A DNA stretch of 64,000 nt from Haematococcus lacustris (lineage: Eukaryota; Chlorophyta; Chlorophyceae; Chlamydomonadales; Haematococcaceae). This document shows, one piece after another, positions 43,495 through 55,400 of this stretch. Under the pieces are notes generated by a model that worked only from the letters and a program-made list of their open reading frames with translations, was not told the origin of the DNA and did no database searches. The stretch is taken from assembly GCA_030144725.1 (NCBI GenBank), contig JASKMD010000011.1, positions 7,150,812 to 7,214,811 of the forward strand, read 5' to 3'. The position numbers and the translations under genes were made by a program. The first letter of the stretch is position 1. The number at the start of each line of letters is the position of its first letter.

Positions 43495-44800
43495 TTAGTC
43501 ATTGACTTCAAACAGGCCTTTGACCACATACCTCGACAACAATTGTGGGAACACTTGCGGGTTGGGGTCGAGCTGCCACAGCCCTTGCTTGCCTGCCTGG
43601 AGGGTCTGTATAGGGATGATAGCTATGTGCCGATAGATGGCCCCCACCGCACCCCCCAAGTGACTCCGGACCAAGGTGTCAAGCAAGGCTGCCCCATCAG
43701 CCCACTCTTGTTTGCTCTCTATGTTCACGACATTAGTAAGGAGTTCCTGGGTCCTGTTGATGCTGTGAGAGTGCAAGGCACACCTGTCACCCACTTCATG
43801 TATGCTGATGACCTGACCCTGGTGAGCACCTCGTCCCACGGGCTGCAGCGGCTGCAGACAGGAAACACCTTACAGTCAATGTGGGCAAGTCAAAGGTGAT
43901 GGTCTTCAATGGCAACTCACAAACTGCAGCCTGTGGTGAGAGAGTTCAAGTACTTAGGCATGCACTTCAACCCCAGCGCCACCCCTGCTTTTGCTGCCGC
44001 TCATATGAGGGCTGGCATGTTCTTCGCCATGCGCCAGGCGTGCAAGCGTGCCAGAGAGTATGGGGTCCTGCATGATCCATATGCCCTGTGTCACCTCATT
44101 AGAGCGTTTGTGCTCCCCTTGGGCCTGTATGGCAGCCAGGTATGGGGCACTGCATTCCTTGGGCATGGTGTATAACTCTCCAACCCTGTGCAAACACGCA
44201 TGCTCAGCTTTCTCAGGTTTGCTGCCAGGGTACGTAGCTCAGTGTCAGGCCTGATGGTGCTGCATTAGTTGGGGCAGCTGCCCCTCCAGCTTTACTGGCT
44301 AAGGGCTGCATGCAAGTTCTGGAACACTGCCAAACTATCCCACAGTGACGTGCTAATGAGGGTCATCAAGGCAGATGTGGAGTTAGGCAGGAGTTGCCAG
44401 ACCAGCTGGAGTGCTCAGTTCCAGCTGGCCGTTAGAGAGCTGATGGGGGGGTGAGTTTACCTTGAGCCCCAAGGCTATGGAAGTCAAGTGGCTCGAGAGG
44501 TAGGGGAGGCGTTGGGTTGGGTTTGAGGGAGACCCTAGACTGCCTTAGACGGTGCATCGGGAGAGATGTTCGTATGCTGCATGGTTCAAGCATGGGGACG
44601 GCATTGGCATCACCTGCTTAACAGACAGCTCTCTACAGAAGTTCGCACGAGCCTGACTAGGTTCAGGTTAGGCAACAGCGGTCTGGGGGTGGAGAAGGCT
44701 CGGTTTGAGGGGGTAACTTTCATTGATCGCACATGCACCAGATGCACAGAGGCTGACGGCTTAAGCGGTGTAAGCCACATCATCATCACCAGTTAGAGCA
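43495..44800 (+). pseudogene. Non-LTR (LINE, L1-like) retrotransposon ORF2, reverse transcriptase part
   Basis: 43497-43860 reads VIDFKQAFDHIPRQQLWEHL, then PDQGVKQGCPISPLLFALY and HFMYADDLTLVST, with the catalytic YADD. After a frameshift near 43870 it continues VNVGKSKVMVFN and REFKYLGMHFNPSATP, then further blocks to about 44795 ending in a CTRC-type cysteine pair. The order (palm, thumb, C-terminal helical part) is typical of L1-clade elements in algae. Upstream palm motifs, endonuclease and ORF1 are missing, and stops and shifts break the frame at least three times. Confidence 0.82.
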
Positions 44801-45252
44801 AGGCCGCCGGTTTCGACCTTGTATTGGTTTGGTCAAGTAAACATCAACTTCAAGTTGGCAGGTCATGCCTTGGTGCCATGTGCCCCACGTGCATGTCCCC
44901 CAGGTGTCCATGTCCCCCACGTGCATGGACTCCCACCGCCACCATCATCACCGTCAGTTTACAATCCACACCACTGCCCACGAAGATAGCATCCCTACTA
45001 CGACAGCCCTATGTTTTAAAACTCGTGCTTATTGAAAAGTGCAAATGTCTAGCTTGAGGCGAAGCGATGTGTCCTGCCGCATGCATTTATTCGAACAATA
45101 AACATGGAGGTGAACTGCTGTCCACATGGCGCCTAGGCATTCAGATACGCCTTGCTGTGCTTCAGTGTGCGCATATCAGCGTGGCCTCCTACAGGCATGC
45201 CTGCTCAATAATGCCAGGTTGGGCATCGCCTGATCTGATCTGATCTGATCTG

Positions 45253-45504
45253 CATCTGCCCATGTCAGTGGTGACAGGCTATGGTAGGCAGTGCTTTGCT
45301 ACCACCCTGAAGAAGGTTCTCCCCCATGCTTGTCAACCTGCTGCCCCGTTGGGTTGCTCAGTGACCTAGCCTACTGGAGGTGGTCCAGGCTGGGCCCTGG
45401 GGTGTTCAAGGCTGTCAATGAGACCATGCCCCAATGTCTATGCCAGTGTATGTCCAGTATCTGTGCTAGTGACACTGTGCTAGTGGCAGCAGCCCCCACC
45501 ACTC
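45253..45504 (-). repeat. 252-bp inverted repeat, right arm
   Basis: Reverse complement of 41537-41788. It is preceded by a short GATCT tandem (about 45233-45252). The arms enclose 3464 bp that include the LINE relic. Confidence 0.9.
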
Positions 45505-46462
45505 AGTAACAGCCCAGGCACGATCACCACTCTTAAACCCCATCCTGGGCCACAAAAGCACAGTACCCCACCTTTGTGTGGCCCTAGGCGTCTGTTTGTT
45601 AGCCAATGAGCAGAGCAGCTTCCTTGCCCAACTTTACCCTCCATGGCCCTCATACTGCTGGGTTGCGGATCTGGTAGCATGGCTCCCCTCATCACACCCA
45701 CCACGATTGCATGGCTGAATTCAAGCCACATGGTGTGACATGTGTGACGCCGGGTGACTAGGCGTGGCGTTCATTTGCCTCCTGCTTCATCAAAGCCCGT
45801 ATGTCCAGCTGCTTGCCCTGCAGTAGGCAGCAGTTCACGCTAGGCGAGGGCTGGAGGGCTGGGGTGGATTGGAAAGGGTCATGTAGACATGGGTCATGTA
45901 GACACGGTACAACACTTGAGTTGGGGCCGTGGCCCCCAGCGCTGTTCTTTGTGTACTTTCTCTACCTCCTGGCCTGCTCTGCTCCTGGCCTGCCTTGCCC
46001 CTGCCCTGCACCCTGGGCCTGCTCTGCCCATACCCGGGACCCACCAGGCTAGGCCAGGGCTGAAGCAAGCTGAGGGACACGACTGCAATTGTAAACAGAA
46101 GTCAATGGCAGCAGACCCTACCTCAACCTCCTGCCCTGGGCCCTGCCTCATAAACACCTGCCAGATAAACACCCATGCCTCTGCCAGATGAAAACCTGAG
46201 TTGAGAGTTGAGAGGAACAGTAAGTGGCTTGGGTATACTTCATGTCAAGCTGGAGGTATACACCTTGTTGCACTGCATTGCACTGAAGCTGGAGGCATAC
46301 ACCTTGAGTGTTCCCCCAATGTGTGACTCTGCCCCTGACGCGCCCAGGCCCTCCATCGGGCACGTTCGCCCAGCCCTCCTGCCTAGGTAGCAGAGCAGGC
46401 ATAGCAGCACCCTGCAACCCTGGCCCTGCTGACTGCCTGGCGGTGACCCAGGCATCTCTCAC
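45505..46462. other. Repeat-rich interval beyond the last visible exon of the ISHxW/TPR gene
   Basis: Contains the dispersed repeat 45858-46066. Terminal exons of the minus-strand gene may lie here but are not identified. Confidence 0.45.
45858..46066 (+). repeat. Dispersed repeat, copy 2, uninterrupted
   Basis: Same family as 32366-32580 plus 30155-30199. This copy lacks the 2-kb insertion and so shows the empty site. Confidence 0.85.
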
Positions 46463-49400
46463 CAGCCTGGACAGCACCCTGGCCGTCTCCTCCTCGAGCT
46501 CCTCGCACAGCTGCTGGTTGTCCACGCAGGGCGCATGGGCTTGCAGCTTGAGCTGCAGCAGGAGGCCCGATGTGAGCCTAGATGCCGCCTGCTCAACAAC
46601 AGCAGTGTCAGGTGCAAGCCCAAGTGGCCATGTGAGGTACTTCTCCTGTTGTACTACGCCACTAGCTTGCTGAGGTAGCAATGCCTGTGCTTGAGAGGCA
46701 CACGTGGCCATCTTGGCTGCTGCTCCTCTGCCTGGATAAAACCATGATGTGTGCCAGTATTGTGAAAACACTGGTGTGTGCACGGCATGGCCTGGGCATG
46801 GCCTCGACTCCTTCTCACCAGGTTCAAGAGACAAGGGGGGAGGTGAGTGAGCCTAATCAGCCCCATAGCTCAGGGAAACCCTTGCTGGCCACTGGGCTGT
46901 GTTCGGAGTGCCATGGTCTGAGCCTGGCTGGCAGGCAGTTGTGCCTCCTGCCTCACACACCTCCAGCTCAGCTCCTGGGTCTCGCTGCAGCAGTGCCCGC
47001 CCAGACCTCACCCACGCATCCCTTACAGCCTCCACCTGCGCCACACAACGTCACATGCTGCCACACAAATGACACACTATGTTACACAAGATCACACAAT
47101 GTCAGATCATGCAGTGCAGACTGACCAGCGGTGTGTGCAGCAAATGTGCAGTGTGTCTGCTTGTGCGGGGCAGTGGCACAGCGCCAGCTATATGTATCTC
47201 ACATGATCACACAAGACCGCACAACACCTCACACCATCACCCATGTGCAGCCAAGAGCAGTTCAAGCTGGCTGGGCTGGGTGCAGCTCTCCTTGCAGGGT
47301 TTACTGCTACCACTGCCAGCTTGTTGCATATAGCCACCTTTGCACCCACTAGATAACTCCAGCTGCATAGGGTTCGACACTGGCGCCCGACTTACCGCCT
47401 TTTCGCTCACACGGATGGCGCTGGTGTGCAGCTGGTCCTCATGCTTGAACCTGCCGTGGTGGGCAGATGTGGATGTGGCACAGCCCAGCCGAGCGGAGTG
47501 GGCAGCATGGTACAGGGCCACAGCTTGGGCATGTGCATCCGCCAGCTGGCCCAGGGCGATGAGGCAGTGTGTGCGCAGCACCTGGGCCAGAGAGGGCAGT
47601 GAGGGGCATGATGGCGGCTGACGGGGGAGCAGGGGAGAAGAGAAGGGTGGGTGGTGAGGGGAGGAGGGAAGATGCCAAGAGCACAAGAGGGAGGGGCAGA
47701 GGAGGCATGTGGAAGAGAGGAGTGGAAGGGAGGGGAGGGTAGGAGGGAAAAGGAAGGGAGGGGGGGGGGGGGAGCAGAAAGGAAGAGGGAAGAGTGGAGG
47801 AGGGACGGCAGGGTAGGCTGAGGATGGTGAGGAAAACAAGGAGGGAAGTGGTGATGAGGAGCAGGGTGGTGGTCAGCAAAGCAAGGGCGGCAGGTAGGGT
47901 TCTTTAGGTAGGGGAAGAGCATGGCTACAGAGGGCAGGACAAGGCAGCCAGACATGTTGGCAGCCACCCCGCCCTGACCTGTAGCGGCACCAGGTCACCA
48001 GCCAGCTGCCCTTGCAGCTGCGCAGCAACCGCCAGAGCCTTGTTGACCACCTCCAGTGCAACTGCATGCTGCCCAGTGCTCTGCAGCCCACCATGAGCAC
48101 ACAGCCCACCATGAGCGTACAGCCACAGCAGGCTACTAGCACGGATCCACACGGGACGCTTAGCTCGCGCCCATGGTTGCAGCTAACACCCATGGGACCC
48201 ATGGACCTTGTGGAGGTAGGTGGAAGGCTCTAACGCTGATTCTGACACTGACGATGTACTTGACATGGCTGTCTACTCTTGCCTGCCCTTACCTGCCTGG
48301 CCCTGCCCCTCCCTGACCGCCCTTGCCTGGCCAAATCTGTCCCAACCCATGCAGGCCCTATTCCCCACCTTTCCCCACCTCCTCCTGCCCTGACAGAAGT
48401 GACGCCCCAGCCGCATGGCTTTCATGCCATGCCATGCCATGCCATGCCATGCCATGCCATGCCATGCCATGGTGGGACCTTGGGGCCTGTGCTTGTCTCT
48501 TAATGGCCAGGTCTGGGCCAGGTCAGACACACCAGCTGGGCTGGTACATGGTGGGGCACACCCACATGCAGCAGTTGTGCTAGCTCTGAGCGGATGGCTC
48601 CCAGATCCATATGCTGCATGGGCAGGTGCCTGCAGCGTAGCATGGCAGGAGGCAGGGCCAGAGCTGGCCGGTGAGGCCAACACCCCCCACAGGTGCACCT
48701 GCCTCTGAAGCAGCTGCAGCAGCGTTGGCTGAGGCAGGCAGTGCAGGAGGTGTAGGACAATGACGGTGGTTGCGGCAGTGGGCAAAAGAGGGGTGAAGCG
48801 GGGTGCTGCGCCATGTGTATGGTGCCGCGCTGCCTACTTCTCAGCCAGGAACAGGGCGTGACGTTGGTACTGCAACGCCCGGTCCATTTGGCTTGCCCGT
48901 GCCTGAGGGCAGTGGATAATGGGGGCACCATACAGGAAGCAGTGAAACAAGAGTCTCGGCACTTTGGAGCCAATCCTGAGCGATGCTTTGTGTGGTGCTG
49001 TCCCACAGCGCTCCAGTGCGGTGACTCCTGCTGCACTGCTCCCTATTGCTGCCTCTAGGTGCCCAGCCTGACAAAGAGCATTGACCACCCCTGCGGCCCA
49101 TTGCCAGCACCCACGACCGCAGTAGACCACGACATGGGACCCAGCAGTGTGACGTTGCAATGCTTACAGGGACACAGCAGGTCACACCTACCCAGCCCCC
49201 TGTATACATGTGTACAGCCCTTGCTGCCCCTCCCCTGTCAGCACGCACCTTGATGGCCGCCATGTGGCGCAGGCTGAGGATGTAGCCGCGGCTGGGAGCT
49301 GCGCCACTGCCCTGCAGCCAGGCAAGGGGGCCATGGCCTGGGCCAAGCCGACGCCTTTCGTCTCACGCACGTTATGGAGCTTCAAGGTGCTCTGAGGCTG

Positions 49401-52400
49401 GGGCTGGTCTTCCTGTGACCCCTGGGCAGGGCTGGGGCTGCTGCCTCTCGTCAGCATGCTGGCGGTGGGCGGGTGCGCCAGCTGTCAAGGCACACGGTGT
49501 CCAAGGATGTACCACGGCATCACGCCTAGATCACGAGCCTGGTGCTGCCAGCCTGGGCGATCCAGTCTGGCCCAGCTTGCTGTGGTTGATGCCAGCCGTC
49601 CAGCCTGGGCCCACCAGCTGTCCTTTGTTTCCCCTTATTTTCTTACTTAGCCCCAGCTCAACCTCCCAGCCCTCACCTTGCCAGGCTCTGTCTCAGTCTC
49701 TGCCAGGGGGGCCCCTGCTCCTGGGGCAGCACCTGGGGTGGCTGAGGCTAGCACCCGCTTGGCCACCCGCTCCGCCTCCGTATGCTGCCAGGGCAGCAGG
49801 GCAGCGGGCAGGGCAACAGTGGGCCGGGCAGCAGCAGACAGAGCAGCAACAGGAAGGGCAGCAGGCAGGGTAATGGGCCATAAACACAAATACAACGGGA
49901 AGGGCAGCAAACAGGACAATGAGGGATTGAAAGTAGTTGGGGCTGAGCATGCAGATTTTTACACATCCGTGTATTTTTCACGGAAAACCCAAATTGCTAG
50001 AAAATGCCCCCGATCCGGCTCAAATGGAGGCCCTAGTGAGGGACAAGGGGGCTGAGCATGCAGATGATGAAAGGTGGCAATGGGGGAAAGATGGAGAGCC
50101 AGATATGAGGATGAGCAGTGAGGGTTGGAGAGCGGATGTAGGTAAGGGTTAGGGTGAGGGGTGTTGGCTTGTGCTGGCTGCTGCTTGGCTGGTGCCAGTT
50201 GACCAAGGTTCTGGTAGTGGCAGCTGAGAGGAGGGTGACGAGGGTCAGCTGCCGTCCAGGCCTTACTTGATTGAGACAGTGCAAGGCATGAGCCAGGACC
50301 TCGGTGCTGCACACCAGCTGGGCAGCCTGCAAGCTTTCAGACCTGCTGCCCGCCTCAGCCCCTGGAGCGTTTCCAGCAGCCTGCTGATGGCGCAGAGCCT
50401 GCGGGGCGGTGGTGTGTGGGAAGGTGTGGAAGGGGCTTCCCAGGGGGGGGTGGAGAGAGGGTGAGGTGTAGGAGGTTGGAGGATGGCTGGGGAGGTGGGG
50501 GAGGCAGGCAGGGAGGAGGGAAGGGTATGGAAGTGTAAATGTTGGGAGGCATGCTGTAGTATACAAACCATACCTTGTCCCGTCACACTTATGCTGCACA
50601 CAAATGCCTTGTACATTCCCACACAAAGGAGACATGGCACCTCAATGGAGACGTGTCACAACCTGCTCCCCTGGGGACTATTCAACCGCCACTCTTCCCT
50701 CACACCTCACAGACCAGGCGATGCGCCTCTTCAGGGTACCCCCCTAGGGCTATGAGGCTGGCCAGACCTGTTGTGAGCGCCGCATGCTCCTGCAAGGGGG
50801 CGCACACCAGGGGCAGGGGCAGCGCCATCAACACCAGCTGCGGCTGCAGCCGCGAGCCAGAGGCACCGGCAGCCGTCTGAGTAGCCCACCCTGCTGCAGG
50901 CTGCTTGTGCACAAGGCGCCCCATGCAGGCAAAGGCCAGGGCAAGGCTGCCAGACCCAATCCAGCACCACAGCGAGGCAGGTGGGTGGAACGGCAATGCA
51001 GCGGTGAACATGCAGAGCATTGGGGAGAGCAGGTGGTGCCTGCTGGAGCTGTGCTGATGGCTTGGGCTGCCTGATCTGCTAGCCAGGGGCAAGGAGTACC
51101 CAGGCCTCAGCTACAGCCTGTTGTTGCAGGTACGCAAGAGTACTCAAGCTGCAAGCTTACATCAGTGCATGTTTGGCATGCCAACTGCAGGCTATACCCA
51201 TGTCACAGAGGTCAGGCAATGGTGTAGGTGGAAGGCACTTATGCCACATACCTCCATACAGACAAAACACCACCCCTAGTGAGGGGGCCTAATCATACAT
51301 TTGCATTGGTTAGAGTTGGGGTTAGCCCCGCTGGCCTGATGATGGAGACGCTATTTGGTTTTCATCAATTCGATTATATTCCTTTTAATTGCTCACTTGG
51401 CAGTTGAGCCAACCCTGTTCCCTGCTACACCCAGTCTGCAGCCGGTCTGCAGCCAGGTCCAGCAGCTGCCCCACCACCACCAGTGACCCCAATCCACTGC
51501 TATCAGCTGCTAGGGCTTTGTGCCTGGGGCTGGAGCCAGGGTTGCAGCTTGCCTGTGGTGGCAGCAGCGCGCGCTGCTCCTGGTGCTCCTGCAGCAGCGC
51601 CCTCACCGCCTTCTCTGCCTCCCACATGTGCCCCCCCGCAGCCAGCATGAGGGCACGCTGGGTGGCAGCGGAGGTGTACCTGGACAGTCAGTCAGTGAGT
51701 CGGTCAGTCAGTCAGTCGGTTGGTCGGTCAGTCGGTTGGTCGGTCAGTCAGTCAGCCAGCCAGTCAGTCTGGCTTTGGATGCTATGTGCCAGCTGTCCAG
51801 CTTGCATAACGACCTTGGAGGGGGTGGAGCGTGGGGGCAGCGGCGGTCATGCTGAACACCACCCCTCAGTGCTGTTGCCATCAGCAAGCAGATGACGACA
51901 ATGGTGTGGGAGAGTGGGAAGAAGAGAGACGAGGGATATGCACCGTGCGGCAGTGGTGCCATGAGAAGCGGTGCCGTGCCATGCAAGTTGACCTGTACAT
52001 GTCAGGTGTCAGGTGCACAAGGGCATCTCCTGAGCGGCTACTGCGCTGTGTCCCAACCAGGCGGTCCACCACCGACCTGCGAGGGTAAGCCTGACGGGAG
52101 CGCTCTGCCACCTCCAGCTGTGCTGCGCTGGCAGCCAGCAGGCCAGCCAGCAGCACCGTCCCGACCTGCACACCCCACAGCCAGCAGCTGGCCAGGCAAC
52201 ATCCCTAACTACTTCCGCCTGGTGCAGACATGCCACCCTGCCATGCCCACCACCTCTAAGCCCTCCTTCCTCTCCCTAGTCCCACCCCTACAGCCCCAGC
52301 CAGCCAGCACACCAGTGTTTTCTTTTCAAACAGCCAAGCTGATGCTGGTCACAAAGGGTCCAGGACCACCACATGGCTGGTTTGATTGTAAATATTATGC

Positions 52401-55400
52401 ACAAAAAGGCATTTTTCGGTTACAAAGCAGCCGAGGCCAGCCAACGCAAAGATCCGTTTGGTTACGAAAGCCAGGCCTAGAAAACAAGCTTTTGGTTCTG
52501 ATTGTTACGCATTACGCAAAAAACCACACACTGCTGCACACCCCACACCCCACAGCCAGCAGCTGGCCAGGCAACCTCCCCAACTAGCCAGGCAACCTCC
52601 CTGACTACGACCTCCCTCCCAGCGCCCTTGGTGCACATCAGCCCAGTGTGTGCAGCCATGCCCCTCACACCCCTTGGGCTGCATGGTGGCACCCTCCGTC
52701 TGCTGGACTCACTCCTGCAGCATGTGGCTCCCCACCTGCTCCTGTTTGGGCACCAGCTCCGGGTCCTCCTTCAACTCCTGCAGCAGCCGCTGTTGGTCTG
52801 GCACCCGGCTGGCTTTGGTGCCGTCCAGGCGCAGGCCCACCAGCAAACCAGCAAAGTGCAGCCAGTCTGCGCAGAGGTAGGTGGCAACAGGCTGAGGGTG
52901 GGTGGAGCGAGCAGCCTCCCAGGCTGTGGGTGGGGAGGGAGGCAGGGCAGCAAGAAGGAGAGCAGGGGTGGGTGGCGTGGGAGGGGGCAGGTGCAGCATG
53001 TAGGGGCCAAATAACGAAGGGGCAGCAGGAGCAGGGACGAGGGTGGGAGCAATGGACAGGGGGCTCTTGGGGGGGTGGGGGTATGTGGGGCATGGGTGGT
53101 AGGTTCCAGTGAGAGTAGGGTGTGGGGGAGCCTGTTGCTATCCAGCCTGCTGCTATCCAGCCTGCTGCTGCTGCGTGCTGCTGTCCAGCCTGCTGCTATC
53201 CAGCTTGGGGGGGCCGCTCACTGGGCTCGTACGCCACGATGTGTAGCCTATCTTCACACTGCAAGAACTTTGACTTGGGTGGCAGCCGCATCGCCACCCA
53301 CAGCTCATAGCTGCAGCAAGGAGGCAAGGAGGAGAGGGAGGGGCAATGGGGCAGCATTGGGCAACCCAAGTCTGGCAAAGGGTCCATGCAACACAGCCCA
53401 TGCAACACAGCCCATGCAACACACTCCCAGTTGCACTGCAGCTGTCAAACCATTGCTTGCTTCCAGACCATACGCACATGCACCTGCTGTGCAATGACCT
53501 GGATGCAACTGGTGCAGACATGCCACCCTGCCATGCCCACCACCTTCGAGCCCTCCTCCCTCTGCCCCAGTTCCCATCCCTTGAGCCCCAAGTCTGATTA
53601 ACACGCCCCAGCCGCATGCTTGACTCTCAACACCTAGCAAGCCTGCCTGCACACCAGCCGCACGATAGACCTGGTCAGGGGCCACCCACCAGCACCAGGT
53701 GCGGATGAAAGGGGTGGCCAGCGGGTCCAGCACCAGCACCACCTGCAGCACCAGCGCCATCAGCACTAGGTATGTGTGTGTGTTGCGGTTGGGCAAGGGG
53801 AGCACAAGGCTGGACCAGCCGTGTCTGCATCACCAGCTGTAGGCTGCAGGTCAGGGTCAAGGTCGGGGCACTCAGACAGATCTTAGAGGTTAGCACACTC
53901 CAGCAAAGTGGATGCTCCAGAGCACTGCCCCAGCCGGGTTGTTTCATCTGTGCAACAGCTCCTCTGATGTAAATGACCAGCTGCCTACCCCCTGCTGCCG
54001 CTGCCCCCTGCTGCCGCTGCCCCCCTGCTGCCGCTACCCCCCTGCTCCCGCTGCCCCCTTGCTGCCCCTGCCACCCCTGTCACCATGCCGCCCTGGTGGC
54101 CCTCTGCTGCCCAGCCTGCCCGGCTCACCTGCTTACAGGTCCGCAGCACTTCCTTCAGCACTGCAGGGTCTCTGGCACCCAGGCTGGGGCAATGCAGGTT
54201 GGCACACACCAGGTCCATCCACACAATGGTGGTGGAGGTGTCCAAGCCATGCTCATGTGCATATCTGCACATGGACAAGCAAGCATAACATAGGCCAGCT
54301 GCCCAGATGCATGGGGTCATGCACCCTGACATCAGCTGTTTCAGTGCAGTTGCTGTTTGTGTTCAGTGCACACTGCGCACATCACTGTAGATCAACCTCC
54401 ATTGCAGACTGATGAAAAGAAAAGGTTGTGAACTGCACTCTGCTTTGTATGTCTCAGTGCTGTTCAGTGCTGGCTAGCCATGGTCAAGCTTCAGCATGGC
54501 AAGCAGCCGATAGCCTCAAAGCTGCAAAGCCCACGTGACCCAGACCAACAGCAAGGGGCAGGCCCCTGAACACAGCTTTCAGCCAGCACCAAATAGCCTG
54601 CTAGCCACCACCTCAGGTCAACCTGGGTCAGCCCTTGGCTCCTCCCTCTGACATCCCGTCCTGATGAAGGAGAACATCGGGTAACATGAGTGAGATCACG
54701 GTAGGACTACCCCTCCTTGCACATGAGAGCAGGATTCGAAAGGCACCTGACAACAATCTTGCTTCTGCTGGTACACCTCAGCTCATCAACCTCAAGCTCT
54801 GATACACAACGGATGTGCTGATGGCTGCCTACGCACCACATCAAGCCCTGTTGTCCCCGTTCTGCCTGATAGGTTTGCTTGAAGCCTTTGCCTGGGATGC
54901 AGCTGCCATTGTGTCCTGGCAACCCAACCCCGTGTGTGTAGTGCTGACCATGCAGGGTGGCAGCCTTGCAAGCACCACTAGTGGCCATGCAGCACTTGAC
55001 GGCAATGGCAGCACCTGATGCTTTTCCACTGCTCAGACTACCTCAAAGATCTGGCTCATCCCTGCCCATGCTTTGCTGCCATACCCCAGCTCCAATGGTT
55101 TACACTCATCATCATCATCATCATCATCATCACGTGCCCTCAAGCCCTCCCAAGACAAGCCGACCAAGTGACATACGGTGACTGCTTGCACCCTGCCAGA
55201 CCCCTCACCCTATCCACCTGCTCTCTCTACAACTGGCTGCACCCTGACCCCTCCTGCCCCCACCTACCTCCTGAGCTGTGCCATGGTGTGGTGGAACTGC
55301 GCCTGCCAGCAATGGATGATGAAGTACTTTGGCAAAGCCCGGCACTGGGCAGGACAGCGGTCCAGCAGCCGGCACTGGCTGGCCTGGGTGAGGTGCATGA

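Noticed and set aside
47237..47967. Pro/Leu/Ser-rich minus-strand frames of 150-200 residues
   Set aside because: They read through the purine-rich intron segment; only the exon at 47396-47581 is supported.
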